Shown one piece after another: positions 25,060-35,383 of a DNA stretch of 60,639 bases (its first letter is position 1; every line of letters begins with the position of its first letter). A program made the position numbers and the translations under genes. Source of the DNA: Thermoanaerobaculum sp. (GTDB taxonomy: Bacteria; Acidobacteriota; Thermoanaerobaculia; Multivoradales; UBA5704); the NCBI GenBank assembly GCA_021154885.1, contig JAJKHS010000046.1:1-60639 (forward strand), in the 5' to 3' direction. The notes beneath the pieces are model-generated. The model did no database searches, was not told the DNA's origin, and saw nothing but the letters and a program-made list of their open reading frames with translations.

Positions 25060-25511
25060 CCCTCTTCTTCGAAGACTTCGAGGTGGGCAGCGCCCGCGTG
25101 GCCGGCAGCCGGACCGTCAGCCGGGAGGAGATCCTCGATTTCGCCCGCAAGTTCGATCCCCAACCGTTCCACGTCGACGAGGAGGCGGCGCGCCGCTCGC
25201 CCTTCGGCGGGCTCATCGCCAGCGGCTGGCACACGGCGGCGGTCTGCCACGGCATCCTGGTCGAGGAGTTTCTGAAGGGTGAGTCGGGGAGCCTGGGATC
25301 GCCCGGCGTCGACGAGCTGCGCTGGCTCAAGCCCGTCCGCCCCGGAGACACCCTGACGCTCCATATCGAGGTCCTCGCGGCCACACCCGCCCGCAGCAAG
25401 CCCGGCGGCCTGGTGAAGCTTCGCTACACGGCGCGCAACCAGACGGGGGAGGAGGTGCTGACCATGATCGGCAACGGCTTCTTCCTCCGTCGCAATACTG
25501 GAGAGACCTGA
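25056..25511 (+). CDS. MaoC-like (R)-specific enoyl-CoA hydratase
   Basis: The 151-residue single hot-dog domain has the MaoC hydratase signature: FARKFDPQPFHVDEEAA, where Asp and His form the catalytic pair, and then PFGGLIASGWHTAAV. It hydrates trans-2-enoyl-CoA. ATG at 25056 overlaps the LanC-like stop (ATGA), and its own stop overlaps pepE (TGATG), so the three genes are translationally coupled. With fadD and acetyl-CoA synthetase nearby, a role in fatty-acid metabolism is likely. Confidence 0.85.
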   Translation: MTLFFEDFEVGSARVAGSRTVSREEILDFARKFDPQPFHVDEEAARRSPFGGLIASGWHTAAVCHGILVEEFLKGESGSLGSPGVDELRWLKPVRPGDTLTLHIEVLAATPARSKPGGLVKLRYTARNQTGEEVLTMIGNGFFLRRNTGET

Positions 25512-26212
25512 TGTCCCGACGCCTGCTCCTGTTCAGCAACTCGACCAACCACGGCCAAGGCTACCTGGACCACGCCCTCGCCGAGATCGACTCCTTCCTG
25601 GGACCGGTCCGGCGTCTGGTCTTCGTCCCCTTTGCCCTGCACAACGGCGCGGCCTACGGGGCCAAAGTCGGGGAGCGGCTGGCGGCGATCGGCGTTGAGG
25701 TGGCGATCCTGACGGCGGACGAGGCGGGGCGGCGGCTGGCGCGGGAGGCGGCGGCGGTCTTCACCGGCGGCGGCAACACCTTCCGGCTGTTGAAGACCCT
25801 CCAGGACGCCGGCCTCCTTTCCATCCTCCGCGAGCGGGCGCGCGCCGGCATGCCCTACCTCGGCAGCAGCGCCGGTACGAACATCGCCGCCCCGACGATC
25901 CGGACCACCAACGACATGCCCATCGTCCAGCCCGCCTCCTTCGAGGCTCTGGGGCTCGTCCCCTTCCAGATCAATCCGCATTACCTCGACCCCGATCCGG
26001 GCTCCACCCACATGGGCGAGACCCGCGAGCAGCGGATCAGGGAGTTCCAGGAGGAGAACGAGACGCCGGTGGTGGGGCTCCGCGAAGGCGCCTGGCTCCG
26101 GGTGGAGGGCGCCCACGCCGTCATCGGGGGAGCACGGGGGACGCGGATCTTCCGGCGAGGGTTGGAGCCGGAGGAACGGGGGACGGGGGCGTCGCTGGAC
26201 GATCTGCTGTAG
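25511..26212 (+). CDS. pepE: Peptidase E (alpha-aspartyl dipeptidase)
   Basis: The 233-residue S51 serine peptidase hydrolyses N-terminal aspartyl dipeptides in the cytoplasm. The residues match the known triad numbering: S120 in LGSSAGTN, H157 in INPHYLD and E192 in GLREGAW. FTGGGNTFRLL is also characteristic. It overlaps the maoC stop codon by one base. Confidence 0.92.
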   Translation: MSRRLLLFSNSTNHGQGYLDHALAEIDSFLGPVRRLVFVPFALHNGAAYGAKVGERLAAIGVEVAILTADEAGRRLAREAAAVFTGGGNTFRLLKTLQDAGLLSILRERARAGMPYLGSSAGTNIAAPTIRTTNDMPIVQPASFEALGLVPFQINPHYLDPDPGSTHMGETREQRIREFQEENETPVVGLREGAWLRVEGAHAVIGGARGTRIFRRGLEPEERGTGASLDDLL

Positions 26213-26290
26213 ACGCCCACTCCGGAGGTATAGAATTTCCGACCGCCAGGGAGTTGCGTCCCCGATCTGACCCTCCGGAGGAGCGAAGCC

Positions 26291-28228
26291 ATGATTCCCG
26301 TCAAGCCCCACATCGCCGAGCGCGCCTACGTCAAGAGCCTTGCGGAGTACCAGGAGATGTACCGCCGCTCCGTCGAGGAGCCGGAGGCGTTCTGGCGCGA
26401 GATGGCCGGCATCGTCGACTGGTATCACCCGCCGCGCAACGTCGTGGACGTGGACGTCGACGAGGTGGACTTCGCCTGGTTTTCCGGCGGACGCCTGAAC
26501 GCCTGCTACAACTGCGTCGACCGCCACCTGTCCACTCAGGGAGAGCAGACGGCCATCATCTGGGCCGGCGACGAGCCCGGCGACTACCGCCACATCAGCT
26601 ATCGAGAGGTGAAGCACAACGTGGCCCGCATCGCCAACGTGCTCCGCGCTCACGGGGTGCGCAAGGGCGACCGGGTCTGCATCTACCTGCCCATGGTCCC
26701 CGAGCTGTCCTACAGCATGCTCGCCTGCGCCCGCATCGGCGCCGTCCACTCGGTGGTCTTCGCCGGCTTCTCGGCTGAATCCCTCCGGGACCGCATCCTG
26801 GACGCCGGCTGCAAGGTGGTCTTCACCGCCAACGAGGGGCTGAGGGGCGGCCGGCGCATCCCCTTGAAGCAGACGGTGGACCAGGCCGTCGAGGGCCTGT
26901 CCCTGGTCGAGAAGGTCTTCGTGGTCCGCCGCACGGACAAGGACGTCCCCATGCGGCAGGGCCGGGACCTCTGGCTGGAGGAGGAAACCATCAAGCAGCG
27001 CTCCACCTGCCCGGTGGAGTGGATGGCCGCGGAGGATCCGCTGTTCATCCTCTATACCTCCGGATCGACGGGCAAGCCCAAGGGCGTGCTCCACACCACC
27101 GGCGGCTATCTGGTCTACGCCGCCCTCACCCACAAGCTGGTCTTCGACTATCACCCCGGGGACGTCTACTGCTGCGCCGCCGACATCGGCTGGGTCACGG
27201 GGCACAGCTACATCCTCTATGGCCCCCTCACCAACGGCGCCACGACGGTGATGTTTGAGTCCATCCCCACCTACCCCGACGCGGGGCGCTACTGGCGCAT
27301 GGTGGACGACCTGGGGATCAACATCTTCTATACGGCCCCCACGGCCATCCGGGCCATCGCCCGCTCGGGCGACGAGTGGGTGAAGCGCTACAAGCGGGAC
27401 TCGCTGCGCATCCTCGGGTCGGTCGGCGAGCCCATCAACCCCGAGGTATGGCTGTGGTACCACGACGTGGTGGGCGAGGGACGGTGTGCCGTGGTGGACA
27501 CCTGGTGGCAGACGGAGACGGGCGGCATCCTCATCACCCCGCTCCCCGGCGCCACCCCCGTGAAGCCGGGCTCGGCCACCCTCCCCTTCTTCGGCATCCG
27601 GCCGGTGCTGGTGGACGAGAACGGCCGCGAGCTGGAGGGCAACGACGTCTCCGGCAACCTCTGCCTGCGCGGCACCTGGCCGTGGCAGGCGCGGACGATC
27701 TACGACGACCACCAGCGCTTCCGGAAAACCTACTTCTCCCAGTACCCCGGCCTCTACTTCACCGGCGACGGCTGCCGGCGGGACCAGGACGGCTACTACT
27801 GGATCACCGGCCGCGTGGACGACGTGCTGAACGTCTCCGGCCACCGGCTGGGAACGGCGGAGATCGAGAGCGCCCTGGTGGCCCACGACGCGGTGGGCGA
27901 GGCGGCGGTGGTGGGCTTCCCCCACGACATCAAGGGGACGGGGATCTACGCCTACGTCCATCCGACGCCGGATTACGAGGGCGCCGATCCGGAGGAGCTC
28001 GTCGGCATGCTCAAGGAGCAGGTGCGGCACGCCATCGGCGCCATCGCCACGCCGGACCGCATCCAGATCGTCACCGGCCTGCCCAAGACGCGGTCGGGCA
28101 AGATCATGCGCCGCATCCTGCGCAAGATCGCCGCCGGCGAGTACGAGGAGCTGGGCGACATCACCACCCTGGCGGACCCCTCGGTGGTGGAGAAGCTGGT
28201 AGACGATCACCGCCACCAGTCCGTATAA
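26291..28228 (+). CDS. acsA: Acetyl-CoA synthetase (AMP-forming)
   Basis: The 645-residue enzyme converts acetate, ATP and CoA to acetyl-CoA. ATP-binding [11 protein letters not shown] is near residue 254, followed by [10 protein letters not shown], the hinge [20 protein letters not shown], and the C-terminal [11 protein letters not shown] with K604, the lysine whose acetylation silences the family. The length is typical (~650). GGAGGAG lies just before the ATG. The 78-bp gap after pepE is enough for its own promoter. Confidence 0.95.
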   Translation: MIPVKPHIAERAYVKSLAEYQEMYRRSVEEPEAFWREMAGIVDWYHPPRNVVDVDVDEVDFAWFSGGRLNACYNCVDRHLSTQGEQTAIIWAGDEPGDYRHISYREVKHNVARIANVLRAHGVRKGDRVCIYLPMVPELSYSMLACARIGAVHSVVFAGFSAESLRDRILDAGCKVVFTANEGLRGGRRIPLKQTVDQAVEGLSLVEKVFVVRRTDKDVPMRQGRDLWLEEETIKQRSTCPVEWMAAEDPLFILYTSGSTGKPKGVLHTTGGYLVYAALTHKLVFDYHPGDVYCCAADIGWVTGHSYILYGPLTNGATTVMFESIPTYPDAGRYWRMVDDLGINIFYTAPTAIRAIARSGDEWVKRYKRDSLRILGSVGEPINPEVWLWYHDVVGEGRCAVVDTWWQTETGGILITPLPGATPVKPGSATLPFFGIRPVLVDENGRELEGNDVSGNLCLRGTWPWQARTIYDDHQRFRKTYFSQYPGLYFTGDGCRRDQDGYYWITGRVDDVLNVSGHRLGTAEIESALVAHDAVGEAAVVGFPHDIKGTGIYAYVHPTPDYEGADPEELVGMLKEQVRHAIGAIATPDRIQIVTGLPKTRSGKIMRRILRKIAAGEYEELGDITTLADPSVVEKLVDDHRHQSV

Positions 28229-28380
28229 GAAGTGGGGCTATGCCTCGCGCCGGGGTCGTGCTAGACTGGATTCCAGTTTCTTGTTCAGAGGCCCCTCTCT
28301 CCGGTCTGGCAGGTCCTCCGGCGGGGGGATCTCTGCAAACCCGGCGCCGCGCGCTCCATCCCCGAGATAAAGTCCAGTCC

Positions 28381-28491
28381 ATGGGTTGCTGGGAACTCGC
28401 GGTCCTGGTGCTCCTCGTCGCCATCCTGTTTCCCGGCACGATCCAGCGCCTCTTCCGGTGGCACCGCCGCCGGCGGGAGGGTCTGCGCTGA
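28381..28491 (+). CDS. 36-residue single-span membrane peptide, TatA-like start
   Basis: The frame encodes MGCWELAVLVLLVAILFPG followed by a basic tail (RLFRWHRRRREGLR). The start resembles TatA/TatE (MGxWEL...LLLF), but the amphipathic FG-KLPEL segment is missing. It ends just before the DUF3999-like gene, which suggests translational coupling. There is no clear ribosome binding site. The preceding intergenic region has a perfect 6+6 palindrome (actgga-t-tccagt) near 28264. Confidence 0.4.
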   Translation: MGCWELAVLVLLVAILFPGTIQRLFRWHRRRREGLR

Positions 28492-28502
28492 GGTCCTGGA
28501 GG

Positions 28503-30392
28503 GTGGCCCCCTTCCTGCTGGCCCTCCTGGCCGGCGTCGCCCACGCCGCCGTGGAGGGCTACCACTACACCCGCGAGGTCCAGGTGCCCGCGGCCGGGTG
28601 GGTCCGGGTGCCCCTCGACCTCGCCGCCATCCAGCACCTGGCGCCGGGGGGCGCGGACCTCCACGTCGTCTCCCCGACCGGCGGCGAGGTCCCGGTGCGC
28701 ATCGAGGCGGCGGCTTCCCGCACCGAGCGCCGGCCCGTGAAATCGTCCACCGTAGAGCGGGACGATACCGGCTGGTCACTGCTCCTGGATCTGGGGACGG
28801 ACGCGATCCCCCACGAACGGCTCTTCCTGCAGACCGTCCGGCCCCGCCTCGCGGCTCCGGACCACGTCGAGAGCAGCCCGGACGGCTCCAACTGGCAGCC
28901 CCTCGCGCCGGGCGAGCCCTTCCGGGCCGAGGCCGGCGAGGATTGGACTTCGATCTCCTATCCGGTGACCGGGGACCGCTGGCTGCGTCTCCACTGGCGA
29001 CGCGAGACGGGAGCGCCGAAGATCGAAGCGGCGGAGGTCGAGTCGGTCACCGGCCCGGCGCTGTCCATCGCCACCCGCAACGCCGACTGCGACCCCGGCC
29101 CCCCCGGCGCGGTCTTCTGCGCCCTTCCCCTGCCGGCCGCCGGCCAGGTGGTACGGCGGGTCGTGGTGGAGGTGGAGGGCAAGGGGAACGTGGGCTACCG
29201 GCTGGACGCCCCACGCGATGGGCACTGGCGGAGCCTGGCGGAAGGGGTCTGGCAGCGGGACGCTCGCCGGACGCGCCATGTGTTGACGGGTGGTACGGAG
29301 GCTCTCCCGGGAGATCTCCTCCGTCTCGAGCTCTACGCCGCCGCCGGGACGGCGCCGCGCCTGGCGAGCTACGGCATCGAGTTGACGGTGCAGACCGCCG
29401 CCTTCAATGCGGAGGAGGCGGGGCGGTACACGCTGGCCTATGGCGGCTCCCCGCGCCGGATCGGGACGGGCTCGGCGGTGGCGCCGGGCGAGGGCACGGT
29501 CTGGCTGGAAGCCGGGGCCGAGAGCGAACACCCGTTGCCCGCACTGCCGGCCACGACAGCGGCGCCGAGCGTGCGGCTGGGGACCGGACGACTCAAGACT
29601 TCCTGGCGGGTGACGGCGCCTTCGGCCCGCCCCGGCTCCCTGGTCCGCCTGGAGCTCCCCGAGGCCGCCTATGCCTTCGCCCGGGCCGACCTGGGAAACC
29701 TGCGGCTGGTGGCCGGCGACCGGCAGATCCCCTTCTACCTGTGGTCTCCGGCCACGCCGGCCCTCGCTCTCTGGGAGGGCGGCGTCCGCCCCACGGAAGA
29801 CAGGCGGGCCAGGGAGAGCACGCTGGAGGTCCGCCTCGCCCAGCCCGGCCTCCCCCTGACCGAGCTCGACCTCATGGCACCCGCCCGGCCCCTGCGGCGG
29901 AGCGTGACTGTGAGCTACATGGAGCCGGTCGCCCGTCCCCCGCAGCGCGGCGAGGAGACGAAGGCCGCCGTCCTCCACGAGACCTGGGAGTGCATGCCCC
30001 AGCCTCCCATCCCCTGCCGCCTGCGCATGCCGCTGCCCGGCCGCGCCCCATCCGTCCTCGCCTTGCGGTTCCGCGACGGCGACAATCCCCCCCTCGCCGA
30101 TCTCGACGCCGCCGTCTGGCGCCGCCGCCACGTCCTCCTTTTCGTCTGGCCGGAGGCGGCGTCGGTGCGGCTGCTGGCCGGCCCGGACTCCCTGAAGGCC
30201 CCCTCCTACGACCTCCAGGCCGTGGGCGACGCCCTGCTCGGCCGCCCCTGGCAGCCGGCGGAGATCGGCTCCGGCGGCAACACCGCGCCCGGCGGGCAGC
30301 CCTGGTGGAGCCGCTGGCTGCGGCCCCTGATGCTGGGGGTTGCCACCCTCTGCCTGGTCCTCCTGCTGCGGCGAATCCTGATGGAGGCGTGA
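28503..30392 (+). CDS. DUF3999-like envelope protein
   Basis: The ~629-residue product has an N-terminal signal (VAPFLLALLAGVAHA) and a large beta-rich extracytoplasmic region starting YHYTREVQVPAAGWVRVPLD. It ends in a C-terminal membrane span (LMLGVATLCLVLLL) and a short RRI tail, the layout of DUF3999 proteins. GTG at 28503 is proposed because it sits directly at the signal peptide; CTG at 28488 has a better-spaced GGGAGGG, so the exact start is uncertain. The frame is open further upstream to 28386. Function is unknown; it probably sits in the inner membrane facing the periplasm. Confidence 0.65.
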   Translation: MAPFLLALLAGVAHAAVEGYHYTREVQVPAAGWVRVPLDLAAIQHLAPGGADLHVVSPTGGEVPVRIEAAASRTERRPVKSSTVERDDTGWSLLLDLGTDAIPHERLFLQTVRPRLAAPDHVESSPDGSNWQPLAPGEPFRAEAGEDWTSISYPVTGDRWLRLHWRRETGAPKIEAAEVESVTGPALSIATRNADCDPGPPGAVFCALPLPAAGQVVRRVVVEVEGKGNVGYRLDAPRDGHWRSLAEGVWQRDARRTRHVLTGGTEALPGDLLRLELYAAAGTAPRLASYGIELTVQTAAFNAEEAGRYTLAYGGSPRRIGTGSAVAPGEGTVWLEAGAESEHPLPALPATTAAPSVRLGTGRLKTSWRVTAPSARPGSLVRLELPEAAYAFARADLGNLRLVAGDRQIPFYLWSPATPALALWEGGVRPTEDRRARESTLEVRLAQPGLPLTELDLMAPARPLRRSVTVSYMEPVARPPQRGEETKAAVLHETWECMPQPPIPCRLRMPLPGRAPSVLALRFRDGDNPPLADLDAAVWRRRHVLLFVWPEAASVRLLAGPDSLKAPSYDLQAVGDALLGRPWQPAEIGSGGNTAPGGQPWWSRWLRPLMLGVATLCLVLLLRRILMEA

Positions 30393-30394
30393 GA

Positions 30395-31552
30395 GTGGAC
30401 GGCCGCGGGCCAACTCGCCTGCTGCTGGTGGGAGCCGGCCATGCCCACCTGGAGATCCTGCGGCGGCTGATCCTGGAGCCGCTGCGAGACGTGGAGCTGA
30501 CCCTCGTGTCGCTCGGCCCCCTCCACCACTACTCGGGGATGGTGCCCGGCTATCTCCAGGAGACCTACCAGGAGGACGAGATCGCGGTGCGGGTGACGGA
30601 CCTGGTGGCGCGAGCGAGAGGGCGGTTCTTCGCCGGCCGGGCCGTGGGCCTGCGGCCGGGTCACCAGGCGGTGCACGTGCAGACCAGCCCCGAGGAGATC
30701 GTGGAGATCCCCTACGACCTGGTCTCCTTCGCCGTCGGATCCAACACCGCGGGCGTGGACGCCCCTGAAGTTGCCGGCGAGGCGCAGCGGATCAAGCCCC
30801 TGGAGAGAGTCACCGCCCTCCATGCACGCCTGCGCATGCTGGGCGAGGTTGGCGGTACGGTGCCGGCCGTGGTGGTGGGAGGCGGCGCGGCGGGCGTCGA
30901 GGTGGCCCTCGCCATGGCCGCCGCCCTGGAAAAGGCGGGCGCGGCGCACCGCATCACCCTCGTCGAGGCGGGAGAGGAGATTCTCTCCGGCTACTCCAAT
31001 CGCTTCCGGCGGCGCGCCCGCAGCATCCTCCATCAGCGGGGGATCGTGGCCCGCACCAGTGTGCGGGTCGTCGCGGTCCATTCCGACGCGGCCGAGATCC
31101 AGGACGGGACCCGGATCCCCTCCCGGCTCACCGTCTGGCTCACCGGCGCCGTCTCCTGGCCCCTCTTCCGCGACTCCGGGCTGCCGCTGGACGACCGGGG
31201 GTTCCTGCTGATCGACGATTCCCTCCGCTCCGTCGACGATCCCAGGATCTTCGCCGTCGGCGACTGCGGCACCCTGGCGAGCCACCCCGAAACACCCAAG
31301 GCCGGCGTCTACGCCGTGCGCGAGGGTCCCGTCCTCTGGCAGAGCCTGAAGGCCACGATGGCAGGAGGCGAGCCCCCTCGCTACGTGCCGCAAGAGGGGT
31401 TCCTCTCCATCCTGAACACCGGCGACGGCCGCGCTTTGCTCGACTACAAGGGGATCATCTCCCACAGCCGCTGGGCCTGGCGGCTGAAGGACCGCATCGA
31501 CCGCCGCTTCATGCGGAGGTATCAGGAGTGCGTGGAACCGGAGAAGCCTTGA
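30395..31552 (+). CDS. FAD-dependent pyridine nucleotide-disulfide oxidoreductase (SelD-N-terminal-like)
   Basis: The 385-residue NDH-2/SelD-associated flavoprotein has an FAD dinucleotide fold TRLLLVGAGHAHLEILRRL at the N-terminus, NAD fold VVVGGGAAGVEVALAMA near residue 160, and FAVGDCG near 288. The GAGHAHLE start is typical of the oxidoreductase that in other bacteria is fused to SelD. No selD is adjacent. GTG at 30395 has GGAGG 7 nt upstream; a second GTG at 30389 overlaps the preceding stop. It is coupled to the DUF3999-like gene. Confidence 0.82.
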   Translation: MDGRGPTRLLLVGAGHAHLEILRRLILEPLRDVELTLVSLGPLHHYSGMVPGYLQETYQEDEIAVRVTDLVARARGRFFAGRAVGLRPGHQAVHVQTSPEEIVEIPYDLVSFAVGSNTAGVDAPEVAGEAQRIKPLERVTALHARLRMLGEVGGTVPAVVVGGGAAGVEVALAMAAALEKAGAAHRITLVEAGEEILSGYSNRFRRRARSILHQRGIVARTSVRVVAVHSDAAEIQDGTRIPSRLTVWLTGAVSWPLFRDSGLPLDDRGFLLIDDSLRSVDDPRIFAVGDCGTLASHPETPKAGVYAVREGPVLWQSLKATMAGGEPPRYVPQEGFLSILNTGDGRALLDYKGIISHSRWAWRLKDRIDRRFMRRYQECVEPEKP

Positions 31553-31560
31553 AAAGAGAA

Positions 31561-31635
31561 TGGCTCCTCGGGAGGGATTCGAACCCCCAACATTTCGGTT
31601 AACAGCCGAACGCTCTACCGTTGAGCTACCGAGGA
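31561..31635 (-). tRNA. tRNA-Asn (anticodon GTT)
   Basis: The 75-nt cloverleaf has a 7-bp acceptor stem (TCCTCGG with CCGAGGA), D-loop AGCTCAACGGTAGAGC, anticodon loop CTGTTAA, T-loop GTTCGAATC, discriminator G and an encoded CCA at 31563-31561. A consensus promoter lies 38 bp upstream. Confidence 0.97.
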
Positions 31636-31672
31636 GTGTAAAAGAAGCTGCCGGGCTGGCCCGGGAGGCGGA

Positions 31673-31701
31673 ATTCTAGGCGGATCGCCCGCCGGTGTCA
31701 A
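31673..31701 (-). promoter_or_regulatory. tRNA-Asn sigma-70 promoter
   Basis: On the minus strand TTGACA (31696-31701), a 17-bp spacer and TAGAAT (31673-31678) precede the tRNA. The expected start near 31667 leaves a leader of about 30 nt. The -35 box lies in the loop of the rpoD terminator hairpin. Confidence 0.8.
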
Positions 31702-31729
31702 ACCCGGCGGGCAACTGGCGGGCGATCCG
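31681..31729 (-). terminator. Large hairpin after rpoD
   Basis: A perfect 13-bp inverted repeat (cggatcgcccgcc at 31681-31693, ggcgggcgatccg at 31717-31729) lies 16 bp after the rpoD stop. The left arm can also pair with ccggcgggc at 31704-31712, giving an alternative shorter hairpin. No clear U-run follows, so it may slow polymerase or protect the 3' end rather than act as a simple intrinsic terminator. Confidence 0.6.
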
Positions 31730-31745
31730 GCCCAGGAGGTGCGGT

Positions 31746-33455
<1,710 letters not shown>

Positions 33456-33500
33456 TGTGCTCTCCTTTGAGCTCCGACCGAGGCGAGGACGCGAAAGGGC

Positions 33501-35330
33501 TCAAACGAGCCCCTCGTTCGCTCCTGGCCGGGATCCCCTGTGCAAGCTGCGGCTCAATCGCGTCTTCTCGTCCGCAAGGCGGTCGCGGAGCGCATGGTCA
33601 CCCCTGCGCTGCGCCTCGTTGATCTCTCCGTGCAGTTCCTTGATCCGCTGTCGCCGCCAGCGGTCCACCAACTTGTCGAGGGATTCCAGAAGCCCGATTC
33701 TTCCGGACGCAAAACTCCCTTCTACCATAATCTTTGCGAACCGGGCAACTATTCCCTGCCCCTCCCCCAACCGCGGACGGACCCCCTGGGCGTCTGGGGG
33801 GGAGCCGGCTTCTGCATAGAGAGCGCAGAAAGCCTCGTAAATATTCCTGCATTCGGTGTCGAGGAAGACCTCCGGCGGCGGCAACTGGTCACGGGCCGGG
33901 AGCGACGCGGAATCCTCTTCTCTCTGCAGGAGCACGCCCAGCACCTGCTCCTCCAGGCTGCGCACCAGGCGGGGCCCGCCCTCGTCCCCCGTTCCCGGCT
34001 GGGGCGCCGGGGCCGGCGGCCTCGCCACTTCCGGCCGCGAGCCGCCGCCCCCCATGCGCCGGGACAGCATCTCCACCGGGATCCCCAGCCGGTCGGCCGC
34101 GATCCGCGCGTAGCTGTAACGGAGGACGGCGTCCGGGATGGGCCGCAGCAGCTCGCCGACGGCCGCCGCCGCCTTGGCCTGGAGCTGCGGCTCCCGCGAG
34201 GTCCCCGCCGGAATGGCGCGGTCGAGCTCGGCGACCACCGCGTCCTCGGCCGCTCCGATGGCCGCCCGCACCGCCTCCTCCCCCTGCTCCAGCCGCAGGG
34301 AGTCCGGATCGTGGGAGCCGGGGAAGCGCGCCCGCCGCACTCCCAGCCCGTCGGAGAGGAGCAGGGGCAGCGCCCGGCGGAAGGCGTTCTCGCCGGCGCT
34401 GTCGCCGTCGTAGGCCACCACCACCTCTTCGGCGTAGCGCGAGAGGAGCTTGGCCTGCTCCGGAGTCAGCGCGGTGCCCATCCCCGCCACGGCGCCCTCC
34501 AGGCCGCAGGCCACGGTGCCGATGACGTCGAAGTACCCCTCCACGAGCACGGCCCGGCTCGTCTCCCGGATCTCCCGCTTGGCGAGGTGCAGGCCATAGA
34601 GCAGGAGCCCCTTGTGGAAGCGGTCCGTCTCGTTGGTGTTGACGTACTTGGCCTTGTCGTCTCCCAGCGTGCGGCCGCCGAAGCCCACCAGCCGGCCGGA
34701 GCCGTTGTGGATGGGGAACATCAGCCGGTGCCGGAAACGGTCGTACCAGTCCCCCCGCTGCTCCGACTTCGCGATCAGCCCCGCCGCCTCCAGGTCCGCC
34801 TGGGGGATGCGGGGATGGAGGGCGCGGGTCAGGTTCTGGAATCCCTCCGGCGCGTAGCCCAGGCCGAAACGCTCGATCAGCTCGGGCGGGATGCGCCGCC
34901 GCTCCAGGTACTCGCGGGCGAAAGCCGACTTCTCAAGCTGGTCGGCGAAGAAGGCCGCCGCCGCCTGCAGGGCCCCTTCCAGGTCCTGCTCCGGCTTCCC
35001 TCCCGCGAAGCGCGCCTCGGAGTGGCTCGGCAGGGGGATGCCGTAGCGCATCGCCAGCGCCTCGATCGCCGCCGGGAAGTCGTCGCCCGTGGTCAGCATG
35101 TGGAGCTTGATGGCGTCGCCGCCCGCGCCGCAGCCGAAGCAGTAGAAGAGCCCCGCGGCCGGGTCGACGCTGAACGAGGGGGTCTTCTCCTTGTGGATCG
35201 GGCACAGCCCCGAATAGCGCCGTCCCGCCTTGCGCAGCCGCGTGTGGTCGGAGGCGATGGACACGATGTCCACCGCGTCGCGCACGGCCTGCACGAGCTG
35301 TGGGGTGAGATTGACGTTGCCTAGGGGCAT
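33501..35330 (-). CDS. dnaG: DNA primase
   Basis: The 609-residue primase synthesises RNA primers at the replication fork. The zinc finger CHC2 is C43, H46, C64 and C67 (CPIHKEKTPSF...FYCFGCG). The Toprim domain has VLVEGYFDVIG and AYDGDSAGENAF. The C-terminal region should bind DnaB. It lies between mutS2 (53 bp) and rpoD (45 bp), the classic macromolecular-synthesis arrangement. Confidence 0.96.
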   Translation of the reverse strand: MPLGNVNLTPQLVQAVRDAVDIVSIASDHTRLRKAGRRYSGLCPIHKEKTPSFSVDPAAGLFYCFGCGAGGDAIKLHMLTTGDDFPAAIEALAMRYGIPLPSHSEARFAGGKPEQDLEGALQAAAAFFADQLEKSAFAREYLERRRIPPELIERFGLGYAPEGFQNLTRALHPRIPQADLEAAGLIAKSEQRGDWYDRFRHRLMFPIHNGSGRLVGFGGRTLGDDKAKYVNTNETDRFHKGLLLYGLHLAKREIRETSRAVLVEGYFDVIGTVACGLEGAVAGMGTALTPEQAKLLSRYAEEVVVAYDGDSAGENAFRRALPLLLSDGLGVRRARFPGSHDPDSLRLEQGEEAVRAAIGAAEDAVVAELDRAIPAGTSREPQLQAKAAAAVGELLRPIPDAVLRYSYARIAADRLGIPVEMLSRRMGGGGSRPEVARPPAPAPQPGTGDEGGPRLVRSLEEQVLGVLLQREEDSASLPARDQLPPPEVFLDTECRNIYEAFCALYAEAGSPPDAQGVRPRLGEGQGIVARFAKIMVEGSFASGRIGLLESLDKLVDRWRRQRIKELHGEINEAQRRGDHALRDRLADEKTRLSRSLHRGSRPGANEGLV

Positions 35331-35383
35331 GGGTCCTGACTCTCATTGCCGGGCCATTGCCGGCCGCCGTCCTTTAAGACACC

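Noticed and set aside
28386-28502. ATG at 28386 as the start of the DUF3999-like gene
   Set aside because: The extension is Pro/Arg-rich, overlaps the 36-residue peptide and would place the signal peptide ~40 residues inside the protein.
28598-30394. Upstream extension of the FAD oxidoreductase frame
   Set aside because: It is the shadow of the DUF3999-like gene; the dinucleotide fold starts a few residues after GTG 30395.
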